Assembly (NCBI RefSeq): GCF_000308435.1
Contig: NZ_BAFR01000011.1
Coordinates: 1-48,392, forward strand
DNA: 48,392 nt
Reading direction: 5' to 3'
DNA from: Nocardia araoensis NBRC 100135
GTDB lineage: Bacteria; Actinomycetota; Actinomycetes; Mycobacteriales; Mycobacteriaceae
This document shows, piece by piece, positions 1-8,166 of this stretch (positions are counted from its first letter, which is position 1; every line of letters begins with the position of its first letter). The position numbers were made by a program, and so were the translations under genes. The notes under the pieces were generated by a model. The model did not search any database, was not told where the DNA came from, and saw nothing but the letters and a program-made list of their open reading frames with translations.

Positions 1-279
1 GCCCGCGCGCGCGGGCGAGCCCGCGATCCGAGCCGTGCCCGAACTCAAGCCGACCTGGCCGAGCAGCACCTTCAGCAGCGAGGTCTTGCCCGAACCGTTC
101 GGCCCCAGGACCGCGACGAATTCACCCGGCGCGACGGTGAGGTCCAGCCCTGCCCAGAGGGTTCGCTCCCCGTACGACAAGCGGGCGGCTTCGAGTCGCA
201 CCGCGGCCGAGTCGTCGCCGATGTTCGATCGCCGTTCCACCCCGTCGGCGTGCTCGGTCAGCGCGGCTCCCTTGTTCAT
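1..279 (-). CDS. Zinc/manganese-type ABC transporter ATPase (partial, C-terminus beyond left edge)
   Basis: This is the N-terminal 93 residues of an ABC transporter ATPase. The Walker A motif GPNGSGKT is visible, followed by SLLKVLLGQVGL. Such ATPases power metal uptake by coupling ATP hydrolysis to a membrane permease. The gene starts 4 nt after the stop of a ZnuA-like binding-protein gene, so the two form one operon. The permease and the Walker B half are expected beyond the left edge. An ATG was chosen; a GTG 13 codons in is an alternative, and neither has a strong ribosome site. The metal (zinc or manganese) is inferred from the partner only. Confidence 0.85.
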   Translation of the reverse strand, partial: MNKGAALTEHADGVERRSNIGDDSAAVRLEAARLSYGERTLWAGLDLTVAPGEFVAVLGPNGSGKTSLLKVLLGQVGLSSGTARIAGSPARAG

Positions 280-283
280 CTGC

Positions 284-1165
284 TCAGCCCAGCGCGGCGG
301 CCAGCGCCTGCGCGTTCTTCGTCTGCCACTGAATGTAATCCACGCCGTCGGGCAGGGTCTCGGTCACCTCGACGACGGTGACGCCCGCGCTCTGCGCGGT
401 GCCGCGCAGGTCCTTGGTGATCTTGTCCTCGGTCTGCACGTTGTAGATCAGGGCGCGGACCCGCTTGCCGTTGAGGAGGTCCTGGGTCGCCGCCACGGCC
501 GCGGGGGCCGGGTCGGTCTCCTGTTCGATGGCTTCCTGGAACTCGTGCGGAGTCAGGTCATCGGCTCCGGCGGCGGCCACGAGGTAGTGCGCCAGGGGTT
601 CGGTTTGCAGCACCGGCGTCTTCGGGTGCTCGGCGGCGAGCTTGCCGGTGATGGCGGTGACCGCGGCGAGACGGTTCTTGAACGTCGCGGCGCGCCCGGC
701 GTAGGCGGCGGCCTTGTCCGGGTCCAATTCGCCGAGCTGGGCGGCGATCCGGTCGGCGACCACGTCGACGGTGCGCACGTCGTACCAGACGTGCTCGTTG
801 TCGTCGCTCTGGTCGGCCCGCAGGGCGAACGCGTCCACGGTGCGTTTGTTGGTGCCCGCCACCGCCTTCTCGGCGAACTCGTCGTAGCCGCCGCCGTTGT
901 AGACCACCAGGTCGGCGTCGCTGAGCGCGGCCGATTCGACGGCGGAGGTCTCGTGCGAGTGCGGGTCGGCGGACGGATCGGTGATCAGCGCACGGACGGC
1001 CGCGTCGGGCCCCGCGACGGCGGCGGCGATATCGCCCCAGACGTCGGTGGAGGCGACGACCGATGGCCGACCGTCGTCGTCGGAGCTGCCGCAGGCGGTC
1101 AGCGTCAGGGCGGAGGCGACCCCCACGGCGATGCCTGCGCAACTGATGGCGAATCGAGTTCTCAC
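284..1165 (-). CDS. Zinc ABC transporter substrate-binding lipoprotein, ZnuA-like
   Basis: This is a predicted 293-residue extracytoplasmic metal-binding lipoprotein of the cluster A-I (ZnuA/TroA) family. It has a signal peptide with lipobox LTAC (Cys25 modified), then the metal-site region DPHSHE near residue 100 and a second His in EHVWYD. A third His may be that in LTPHEF. It would deliver zinc or manganese to the ABC permease. The open frame extends 24 codons upstream, but the GTG start is preferred because AGGAG lies about 9 nt before it and the signal peptide then begins at residue 1. A possible Zur site lies 33-51 nt upstream. The ATPase gene follows immediately. Metal specificity cannot be read from the sequence. 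Confidence 0.88.
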   Translation of the reverse strand: MRTRFAISCAGIAVGVASALTLTACGSSDDDGRPSVVASTDVWGDIAAAVAGPDAAVRALITDPSADPHSHETSAVESAALSDADLVVYNGGGYDEFAEKAVAGTNKRTVDAFALRADQSDDNEHVWYDVRTVDVVADRIAAQLGELDPDKAAAYAGRAATFKNRLAAVTAITGKLAAEHPKTPVLQTEPLAHYLVAAAGADDLTPHEFQEAIEQETDPAPAAVAATQDLLNGKRVRALIYNVQTEDKITKDLRGTAQSAGVTVVEVTETLPDGVDYIQWQTKNAQALAAALG

Positions 1166-1197
1166 GTGGGGGTACTCCTGGCCGTGCTCTAGATCAT

Positions 1198-1216
1198 AAT
1201 GGAAATCGTTCCCGTT
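1198..1216 (-). promoter_or_regulatory. Candidate Zur operator and promoter of the znuA-like operon
   Basis: An AT-rich imperfect inverted repeat (GGAA-ATCG-TTCC core with partly symmetrical flanks) stands in high-G+C DNA just upstream of the binding-protein gene. Read on the minus strand, a TATGAT -10-like hexamer overlaps its downstream edge. Placement and resemblance to actinobacterial zinc-regulator sites suggest Zur, but the match is imperfect. Confidence 0.4.
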
Positions 1217-1276
1217 AACTGTAGCAGGGGCCGTCAAACGATCGGGTGCGATGCCGGCGCAAAAGCCGAATGCGAA

Positions 1277-1308
1277 GGGCCCGTGAACGATTCCTCGTTC
1301 GCGGGCCC
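1277..1308 (-). terminator. Strong hairpin terminator after the OtsB-GH15 gene
   Basis: Two 14-nt arms pair fully apart from one G-U wobble around a TTCC loop, 17 nt past the stop codon of the fused trehalose gene. No U-tract follows, as is common in actinobacteria. It probably also insulates the zinc operon downstream. Confidence 0.7.
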
Positions 1309-1325
1309 TCAGCTCGTACGCGCGG

Positions 1326-3899
1326 TCAGACCAGCGCGGCCTCCACCGGCTGTCCGAGCAGCTGCGCGCAGCGCAACAGGCCCAGATGGCTGTAGGCCTG
1401 CGGATGGTTGCCGAGCGAACGTTCGGCCACCGGGTCGTACTCCTCGCTGAGCAGCCCGGTCGGGCCCGCCACGTCGACCAGCTGGGCGAACAGCGCCTCG
1501 GCGTCGGAGCGCTTGCCGATCAGCAGGTACGCCTCGACCAGCCAGGCCGCGCACAGGTGGAATCCGCCCTCGCCGCCGGGCAGGCCGTCGTCGTGGTGGT
1601 AGCGGTACACCGTCGAGCCGCTGCGCAGCTCGGCCTCGGTCGCCACGACCGTCGCCGCGAAGCGCGGGTCGGACGGGTCGATCAGGCCGCTCAACCCGAT
1701 GTGCAGCGTCGCCGCGTCCAGGTCGGTGCCGTCGTAGGCCGCGGTGTAGGACTGCACCTCGTCGTTCCAGCCCTTGGCCTTCACCTCGTCGGCGATGGTG
1801 TCGCGCAGCAGCGGCCAGGCCGGATCGGCCTCGCGATCGAACTTCTGCGCCAGCGTCAGCGCCCGGTCGACGGTCAGCCAGCCCATCACCTTCGAGTACA
1901 CGTGGTGGCGGGGGTTGCCGCGGATCTCCCAGATGCCGTGGTCGGGCTCTTGCCAGCGTCGCTGCACCGCCGAGACCATGGCGCAGACCAGCTCCCAGTC
2001 GGCGTCGGGCAGCACGTCGGCCGGATCGGTGACGCCGCGCAGTTCCCTGGCGTGCGCCAGGGTGGCGATGAGGTCCACGATCGGACCGAAGACGTCCAGC
2101 TGCACCTGCATGTTGGCCGCGTTGCCGACGCGCACCGGGCGGGAGCCTGCGTAGCCGGGTAGCTGGTCGATCGAGGCCTCCGGCGGCAGTGTCTCGCCGT
2201 ACAGCGTGTACAGCGGGTGCAGCCGCTCGGGGCCGGGCAGCGTCTCCAGCACACGGTGCACCCAGCCGAGGTAGTTCTCGGCCTCGTCGAGCGAGCCGAG
2301 CGAGACCAGCGACTGCGCGGTCAGCGCCGCGTCGCGCAGCCAGCAGTAGCGGTAGTCCCAGTTGCGCACGCCGCCGATGTCCTCGGGCAGCGAGGTCGTG
2401 GCGGCCGCCAGGATCGAGCCGGACGGCGCGTGCACCAGTCCGCGCAGGGTGAGCGCGGAGCGTTTCATCAGGTCGGGCTTGAGCGGCGGCAGCGTGAGCG
2501 TCCCGGCCCAGTCCGACCAGTACCGCTCCGCCTCCCGTCGCCGCTCCGTCTCGCTGGTCGGGGAGGGGTCGAGATCGGTGGTGCCGCAGCGCAATTCGAG
2601 CACGATCGGACCCTTGGACGGGTCCACCACGGCCCGTGCCGACTCGTGGGTGCCGTCGGAGACGATCTCCCACCGCACGCCGGGGGAGCGCAGCACGATC
2701 GGGTCGTTGGTGCCGTACACCCGAAGCCCGCCCTCCTGCGCCTCGAGGTTCACCGGCACCTGGCCGAACTCCGGACGGGGCGCGAAGGTGACCACGGCCT
2801 TCGCGTCGCCGGTGATCACCCGGGTGAGGTCGGTGCGGGTCGGGGCCACGTCGTGCGGCAGATAGTCGGTGACTTGCAGCTTGGCCCAACGAGTTTCGAC
2901 GGTCATCGTGCCGTCGACGTAGCGCTGCGAGAGCGGCAGCCCGGGCCGCTCGGGCTCGATGGTGAAGTGGCCGCCCTGCGGGCCGCCGAGCAGGTGCGCG
3001 AACACCGCGGCCGAGTCGGGCTCCGGGTGGCAGAACCAGGTCACCGTGGCGTCCGGAGTGAGCAGGGCGACCGAGCGCGGGCTGGCCAGCATGGTCAGCC
3101 GCTCGATGCGCGGCGCGCTCGCGCCCGCCAGCCAGGTCCGGCGCTCCTCCAGCAGGTAGGCCAGCGCGCAGGCCACGGCCTCGGTGCTGTCCACCCGGAA
3201 CTTGGCCAGGCTCTCGCCTTCGCCGACCTTGATGCCGACGTCCGGGCCCGACAGCACGCGGAACGCCTTCTCGTCGGTGACGTCGTCACCGAAGAACACC
3301 GCGGCCGAGGCCCCCGCCTGATGCCGAACGGTGTCCAGTGCGGTGCCCTTGTCGGTCTGCACCACGGCCAGCTCGATGACGGCCTTGCCCTCGGTGACCT
3401 GCACGCCGAACCAGCACGCCGGACCGAGCCGGACCTGCGACAGCGCGCGATGGCCGATCTCCGGGCTGGCGTTGCGCACGTGCAACGCGACACTGGCCGG
3501 TTTGATCTCGACGGTGACGCCGGGGTTGTCCGCGGCGATCTGGTTCAGCGCGGTCTGCACCTCTCGGAGCAGATGCTTGGCGTCGTTGTCGATCGCGTGC
3601 ACGAAGCCCACGTCGAATTCCGAGCCGTGGCTGCCGATCAGTTGCACCTCGACCGGCAGGCGGGACAGCGCCGCGAGATCTCGCAGCGCGCGGCCGGAGA
3701 TCACGGCGGCAGTGGTCCCGGTCAGGCCGGCGAGGGCTCGTAACGCGCTCACCGATTCCCGATGGGGAAAGGCTTTGGTCGGGTCGGACACGATGGGCGC
3801 GAGTGTCCCGTCGTAGTCCGATGCGACCAGCAGCCGTGGCACGCGCGCGACCGTCGACAGTGCACGGCGAAGTTCCAGTGGCAGATCCTGTGCGCTCAC
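1326..3899 (-). CDS. Fused trehalose-6-phosphate phosphatase / GH15 glycosidase
   Basis: This 857-residue protein joins two enzymes. Residues about 20-255 are an OtsB-type HAD phosphatase: DYDGT (Asp28, Asp30), an SGR motif and GDDVTDE near residue 205. Residues about 265-850 are a glycoside hydrolase family 15 domain with its N-terminal beta-sandwich, the signature EDIGGVRNWDYRYCWLRD, and two carboxylate motifs, HGIWEIRG and LLSEEYDP, where the family's catalytic acid and base normally sit. The phosphatase would release trehalose from trehalose-6-phosphate. Actinobacterial GH15 enzymes of this kind include trehalases, so the second domain may hydrolyse that product to glucose. GH15 specificity is inferred and glucoamylase activity is possible. 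The GTG start has only a weak ribosome site. Confidence 0.88.
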   Translation of the reverse strand: MSAQDLPLELRRALSTVARVPRLLVASDYDGTLAPIVSDPTKAFPHRESVSALRALAGLTGTTAAVISGRALRDLAALSRLPVEVQLIGSHGSEFDVGFVHAIDNDAKHLLREVQTALNQIAADNPGVTVEIKPASVALHVRNASPEIGHRALSQVRLGPACWFGVQVTEGKAVIELAVVQTDKGTALDTVRHQAGASAAVFFGDDVTDEKAFRVLSGPDVGIKVGEGESLAKFRVDSTEAVACALAYLLEERRTWLAGASAPRIERLTMLASPRSVALLTPDATVTWFCHPEPDSAAVFAHLLGGPQGGHFTIEPERPGLPLSQRYVDGTMTVETRWAKLQVTDYLPHDVAPTRTDLTRVITGDAKAVVTFAPRPEFGQVPVNLEAQEGGLRVYGTNDPIVLRSPGVRWEIVSDGTHESARAVVDPSKGPIVLELRCGTTDLDPSPTSETERRREAERYWSDWAGTLTLPPLKPDLMKRSALTLRGLVHAPSGSILAAATTSLPEDIGGVRNWDYRYCWLRDAALTAQSLVSLGSLDEAENYLGWVHRVLETLPGPERLHPLYTLYGETLPPEASIDQLPGYAGSRPVRVGNAANMQVQLDVFGPIVDLIATLAHARELRGVTDPADVLPDADWELVCAMVSAVQRRWQEPDHGIWEIRGNPRHHVYSKVMGWLTVDRALTLAQKFDREADPAWPLLRDTIADEVKAKGWNDEVQSYTAAYDGTDLDAATLHIGLSGLIDPSDPRFAATVVATEAELRSGSTVYRYHHDDGLPGGEGGFHLCAAWLVEAYLLIGKRSDAEALFAQLVDVAGPTGLLSEEYDPVAERSLGNHPQAYSHLGLLRCAQLLGQPVEAALV

Positions 3900-4084
3900 G
3901 CATCCAACCTAGTGATCGGAGGAGTTGTTTCAGGGGGCGGGCAAAACAATACTGTGTTGAATTTGCCGCACAGAAGCGCGCCGGTTCGCGTGCGCACGAT
4001 AACGCACGACCTGAACCGGTGTCCGGTAGATCTGCCCAGCTAACGGCAACGGTATCCGAGCGGGTGAGCTTCGTCGCAGCCCAG

Positions 4085-4102
4085 CGGGCCTTTCCAGGCC
4101 CG
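4085..4102 (-). terminator. Hairpin downstream of kstR
   Basis: A 7-bp perfect stem (CGGGCCT/AGGCCCG, loop TTCC) lies 25 nt past the kstR stop. An overlapping CCCGG/CCGGG stem could compete with it. The remaining 3900-4126 interval holds the promoter of the trehalose fusion gene and no gene. Confidence 0.45.
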
Positions 4103-4126
4103 GTTGGTGGCCGGGCGCCGAAGAGC

Positions 4127-4777
4127 TTACTGGTTGCGTTCGCCCAGCAGGAGGTCGACGGTCAATTCCAGGCGTTCGGTGACGTCGGTGGCCGAGGCGC
4201 GCCGGGTCAGCCAGGCGACCAGATTCGACAGCCACACGTCGCTGATCACTCGGGCGATGGCCAGCTGACGTTCGGTGGGCTCGCCGTCGTTCATCGCGCG
4301 GGCGAACACGCGGTCCATCACCTTGCCGACGCGGTCCACCTCGGCGGCGGCCGAGGCGTCGGCGAACATGAACGCCCTGGTCATGGCCTCGGTGAGCAGC
4401 GGGTCGCGCTGCATCATCCGGGTGATCTGGGTGAGCAGCAGGTGCATGCGCTCCTGCGGAGACTGTCCGGCAAGCGGCTTGCGTTTGCCCTCGATCTGCT
4501 CGAACTCGCGCGACAACGCCGAGACCAGCAGGTGCACCTTCGACGGGAAGTAGCGGTACAGCGTGCCGACCGCGACATCGGCGCGCTCGGCCACCGCGCG
4601 CATCTGCACCGCGTCGTAGCCGCCCTTGGACGCGAGCGCCAAGGTCGCGTCCAGGATCCGCTTGCGCCGCTCGCGCTGCGCCGCCGAGCTCAGCTCGTCC
4701 TCGCTGAGCGTGGTGACCGTGGCGGCGGGCCGTCCCGCGCTCGGGTCGGCTGGCTGCGATCGGGACGGACTGGCCAT
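4127..4777 (-). CDS. kstR: TetR-family repressor of cholesterol catabolism, KstR
   Basis: This 216-residue TetR-family repressor carries a nearly unmistakable KstR core: RERRKRILDATLALASKGG, then MRAVAERADVAVGTLYRYFP (the helix-turn-helix), and ISDVWLSNLVAWLTRRASATD in the ligand-binding domain. In mycobacteria and rhodococci KstR represses steroid genes and is released by a steroid acyl-CoA thioester. It is divergent from fadE34, the same arrangement as Rv3574/Rv3573c in M. tuberculosis. A perfect KstR palindrome lies between the two genes, so autoregulation is likely. The first 30 or so residues are less conserved and probably disordered. The ATG is preceded by GGAAAGGA about 10 nt upstream. 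Confidence 0.96.
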   Translation of the reverse strand: MASPSRSQPADPSAGRPAATVTTLSEDELSSAAQRERRKRILDATLALASKGGYDAVQMRAVAERADVAVGTLYRYFPSKVHLLVSALSREFEQIEGKRKPLAGQSPQERMHLLLTQITRMMQRDPLLTEAMTRAFMFADASAAAEVDRVGKVMDRVFARAMNDGEPTERQLAIARVISDVWLSNLVAWLTRRASATDVTERLELTVDLLLGERNQ

Positions 4778-4873
4778 TGATGAAAGTCCTTTCCGGAAAC
4801 GTCGTTTCGTCGGCTGCGTGCGCGGTGTGGCTGCCGCGGCGATGGTCTCTTGACTTCCGCCCGGCTAGGATAT

Positions 4874-4887
4874 TAGAACATGTTCTA
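4874..4887. promoter_or_regulatory. KstR operator between kstR and fadE34
   Basis: The sequence TAGAACATGTTCTA is a perfect 14-bp palindrome and matches the KstR consensus TnnAACnnGTTnnA at every fixed position. It lies 35 nt before the fadE34 start and 96 nt before the kstR start, so one site can control both directions. Confidence 0.93.
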
Positions 4888-4922
4888 GGTGTGGGAGTCA
4901 CGCCGGAAAGGCGGTATGGAGT

Positions 4923-7076
4923 GTGACCATCGCCACCACTGACGAGCATAAAGCCGTTCAGGAGTCGATGCGCGGATGGGCCGCCTCGGTCCGTCCGATT
5001 GCAACAATGCGGGCCGGCGCGGCCGACTTCTGGCGCGCCTACTGGCCCGCGCTGGCCGAGATCGGGATCTTCCGCGTCGCGGTGGCCGAGGACGTGGGCG
5101 GCGCGGGCGGGTCGGTCTCCGATCTGGCCGTGCTGGTGGAGCAGGCGGCGCACGATCTGGTCGGCGGCCCGGTCCTGGCGACGGCTCTGGCCAATCTGAT
5201 CACCGCCGGACAGCTCGACGAGGACCTGCCGTGCGGTGTCGCGCTCGACTTCGTCGTCGGTTCGACGGTGAGCGTACCCGCCGCAAGCGACGGTGTGTTG
5301 CTCACGGGTACCTGGGATTCCGTCCTCGGCGCCGCTCCCGGCACCGCCGTGCTGCTGCCGATCGACCACCCACAAGGGCAGCGGTGGTGCCTGGTCCCGC
5401 CCGACGCCGGCGGTCTGCGGGTGGAAGCGCTCGCGCCGCTGGATCCGAGCACGCCGCTGGCGCGGGTGCACTGCGCCGACCTGCGCGTGCCCAACGAACG
5501 CGTGTTCGTCGCGCCGCACGCGGCAGCGGACCTGCTCGTGGCGCTGGTCGCCGCCGAGCTGTCCGGGCTCGCGGGCTGGTGCCTGGAGACCGCGGTCGAA
5601 TACGCCAAGGTGCGCGAGCAGTTCGGCCGCAAGATCGGTTCGTTCCAAGCGATCAAGCACATCTGCGCGTGGATGCTGTGCCGCACCGAACTCATCCGCG
5701 CCGTGGCGGCCGATACCGCGGCGGCCGTGGACGACGGCGGCGCCGAACTGCCGATCGCCGCCGCCATCGCGGCCGCCATCGCCCTGGACGCCGCGGTCGA
5801 GACGGCCAAGGACTGCATCCAGGTGCTCGGCGGCATCGGCTTCACCTGGGAGCACGACGCGCATCTGTATCTGCGCCGGGCGACGGCCTTGCGTCAACTG
5901 CTCGGCGGTTCGGCGCGCTGGCGGGCTCGGGTCACCGAGCTGACCCGCCGTGGCCTGCGGCGTACCACCGGCGCCGACCGGGTCTTCGCCGAGGAGGGCG
6001 TGGCCGCCGTGGACGGCGACAGCGCGCACGAACTGGCCGCCGAGGTCGCCCGGATCGCGGCGCTGCCCGCCGAGCGGCAGCGCGCCGCGCTGGTCGACGC
6101 GGGCCTGGTCATGCCGCATTGGCCGCGGCCGTACGGGCGCGCAGCGGACCCGATGACCGGCCTGGTGATCTCCGAGGAGCTGCGCCGCGCCGGCCTCACC
6201 GCGCCGGACCTGGCCATCGGCGGCTGGGCGATCCCCACCCTGTTGCAGCACGGCACGCCGGAACAGATCGAACGTTTCGCCTGGCCGACCCTGCGCGGCG
6301 AGGTGGTCTGGTGCCAGCTGTTCAGCGAACCCGAGGCGGGTTCCGACCTGGCGGCGTTGCGCACCACCGCGAAAAAGACCGACGGCGGCTGGGTGCTGCG
6401 CGGTCAAAAGGTGTGGACTTCACTGGGCGACAAGGCGAATTGGGCGATCTGCCTGGCGCGCACCGACCCGGATGCGCCCAAACATCGCGGCATCACGTAC
6501 TTCTTGGTCGACATGCACAGCGCCGGGCTCGAGGTGCGCCCTTTGGTGCAGATCACCGGTGAGGCGCGCTTCAGCGAGGTCTTCCTCGACGATGTGTTCG
6601 TGCCGGACGACTGCGTGGTCGGCGCGCTGAACAACGGATGGAAGATCGCCCGCTCCACCCTGTCGACGGAGCGAGTCGCCATGGGCGGCAACGGCATCGG
6701 TCCGGTGCTCGAGGAGCTGATCGCGAAATCACCCGCCACCGGCCCCGGCGCGGAGTTGGTGAACGACCGGCTCGGCGGATTCGTCGCGGAGGCGATCGCG
6801 GGTCTGCTGCTCGAACAGCGCGCCGCGGTGAAGATGCTGGCGGGCGGGGATCCGGGTGCGCAGAGCAGTGTGCGCAAGCTGGTCGGCGTGCGCCACCGCC
6901 AGGCGGTCGCGGAATTCGCCGCGGAGGCGGCGGGCCCGCTCGGCGCGCAGGACTCCGAGGTGACCAAGGAGTTCCTGCTCACGCGCTGCCTGTCGATCGC
7001 GGGCGGAACCGAGCAGATCCTGCTCACCGTGGCCGCTGAGCGGATTCTGGGGCTGCCTCGTGACGCGGACAGCTAG
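4923..7076 (+). CDS. fadE34: Two-domain steroid acyl-CoA dehydrogenase FadE34 (ChsE3)
   Basis: This 717-residue flavoprotein contains two acyl-CoA dehydrogenase units in tandem. The N-terminal unit (about 1-345) ends with EQFGRKIGSFQAIKH and IQVLGGIGFTWEHDAHLYLR. The C-terminal unit (about 370-715) has the FAD/substrate region WCQLFSEPEAGSDLAALRTT. The length and the divergent position next to kstR match FadE34/ChsE3, which in M. tuberculosis oxidises a steroid side-chain CoA thioester (C24 intermediate) during beta-oxidation. The GTG start is used; AAAGG lies about 11 nt upstream. The gene leads straight into fadE28 after 25 nt, giving a probable six-gene operon under the KstR site. The exact substrate is inferred from family knowledge. 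Confidence 0.93.
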   Translation: MTIATTDEHKAVQESMRGWAASVRPIATMRAGAADFWRAYWPALAEIGIFRVAVAEDVGGAGGSVSDLAVLVEQAAHDLVGGPVLATALANLITAGQLDEDLPCGVALDFVVGSTVSVPAASDGVLLTGTWDSVLGAAPGTAVLLPIDHPQGQRWCLVPPDAGGLRVEALAPLDPSTPLARVHCADLRVPNERVFVAPHAAADLLVALVAAELSGLAGWCLETAVEYAKVREQFGRKIGSFQAIKHICAWMLCRTELIRAVAADTAAAVDDGGAELPIAAAIAAAIALDAAVETAKDCIQVLGGIGFTWEHDAHLYLRRATALRQLLGGSARWRARVTELTRRGLRRTTGADRVFAEEGVAAVDGDSAHELAAEVARIAALPAERQRAALVDAGLVMPHWPRPYGRAADPMTGLVISEELRRAGLTAPDLAIGGWAIPTLLQHGTPEQIERFAWPTLRGEVVWCQLFSEPEAGSDLAALRTTAKKTDGGWVLRGQKVWTSLGDKANWAICLARTDPDAPKHRGITYFLVDMHSAGLEVRPLVQITGEARFSEVFLDDVFVPDDCVVGALNNGWKIARSTLSTERVAMGGNGIGPVLEELIAKSPATGPGAELVNDRLGGFVAEAIAGLLLEQRAAVKMLAGGDPGAQSSVRKLVGVRHRQAVAEFAAEAAGPLGAQDSEVTKEFLLTRCLSIAGGTEQILLTVAAERILGLPRDADS

Positions 7077-7101
7077 CCCTACAGCCAATCGGGAGACAAG
7101 C

Positions 7102-8166
7102 GTGGACTTCACCAGGGACGAGGGCCAGGACGCGGTGGCCGAGGTCGTCGTGAGCTTGCTGGAGCGCGAACCGGCGCGCGACATGCGATTGTGGCCGAAG
7201 CTGGCCGACTCCGGTCTGCTCGTCGTCGCGTTGCCGGAGCGATTCGGCGGCGACGGTATGGGGCTGCTCGAAGTGTCGGCACTGCTCACCGAACTGGCCA
7301 CCGACGCGGTGGCGGTGCCCGCGCTGCCGACGCTGGGCATGGGCGTGCTGCCGCTGGTGGCCTGTGCGCCGGAGAACGTGCAGTCGCTGGTGCTGCCCGG
7401 GGTCGCCGAGGGCGCGGTGCTCACCGCGGCGCTGAGCGAACCGGCGGCGCCGTTCACGATCAAACCGGAGACCAACGCCGTGCTCAGCGGCGACACGGTG
7501 CGCATCACCGGGCACAAGGTCGCGGTGCCGTACGCGGAGGAGGCGAGCTGGCTGTTGGTGCCGACCGATGCTGGCATCGCCGTCGTCGACACGCACGCCG
7601 CGGGCCTGACCCGCACGCCGACGCCGGTCTCCGGCGGCATTCCCGAGTACACGGTCCGGCTGGACCAGGTGGAGATTCCGGCCGACCAGCTGTGGCCGGT
7701 TGGTCTCGCCGACCTGCACCGGCTGGCGCTCGCCTCGATCGGATCGGTAGCTGACGGATTGCTCAAGGGGGCGATCACGCTCACCGCCGAGCATCTGCGC
7801 ACCCGCCACCAGTTCGGCAGGCCGCTGGCCGAGTTCCAGGCGGTGGCCCAGCAGATCGCGGACCTGTACGTCGTCTCGCGGACCCTGCACGTGGCCGCGG
7901 TCTCGGCGAACTGGGCGCTGGCGCAGCACGAGCCGAGCCAGGAGCACCGCGAGCGCACCGACGACGACCTCGAGATCCTCGCCTACACCGTCGCCGCGGA
8001 ATTGCCCGCGGCCATGCAGAAGTGCCATCACCTGCACGGCGGCCTCGGCGTGGACGTGACCCACCCGATGCACCGCTACTACTCACAAGCCAAGGACATC
8101 GCTCGCTGGCTCGGCGGGGCGTCGTTCCGGCTCGACCGATTGGGGGCCAGATGTTCATCGACCTGA
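7102..8166 (+). CDS. fadE28: Acyl-CoA dehydrogenase subunit FadE28 (ChsE1)
   Basis: This 354-residue acyl-CoA dehydrogenase subunit belongs to the igr steroid operon. With FadE29 it forms the ChsE1-ChsE2 heterotetramer that desaturates 3-oxo-4-pregnene-20-carboxyl-CoA. Visible signs are the C-terminal TRHQFGRPLAEFQAVAQQIA and the weakly conserved FAD region. These alpha/beta enzymes share flavin and catalytic residues between subunits, which fits the divergence. The GTG start was chosen because GGGAG lies 6 nt upstream; the frame is open 14 codons further. Its end overlaps the fadE29 start by 16 nt, so translation is coupled. Order (fadE28-fadE29-chsH2-chsH1-ltp2) is that of M. tuberculosis Rv3544c-Rv3540c. 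Confidence 0.92.
   Translation: MDFTRDEGQDAVAEVVVSLLEREPARDMRLWPKLADSGLLVVALPERFGGDGMGLLEVSALLTELATDAVAVPALPTLGMGVLPLVACAPENVQSLVLPGVAEGAVLTAALSEPAAPFTIKPETNAVLSGDTVRITGHKVAVPYAEEASWLLVPTDAGIAVVDTHAAGLTRTPTPVSGGIPEYTVRLDQVEIPADQLWPVGLADLHRLALASIGSVADGLLKGAITLTAEHLRTRHQFGRPLAEFQAVAQQIADLYVVSRTLHVAAVSANWALAQHEPSQEHRERTDDDLEILAYTVAAELPAAMQKCHHLHGGLGVDVTHPMHRYYSQAKDIARWLGGASFRLDRLGARCSST

Noticed and set aside
2217..3743. A 508-codon open frame on the plus strand opposite the OtsB-GH15 gene
   Set aside because: It is antisense to a gene with clear motifs in both domains, has no domain of its own, and shows the His/Arg/Gly-rich composition produced by reading G+C-rich coding DNA in the wrong frame.
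4976..6562. A 528-codon frame inside fadE34 in another phase
   Set aside because: Arg/Gly-rich out-of-phase translation of a well-identified acyl-CoA dehydrogenase gene.
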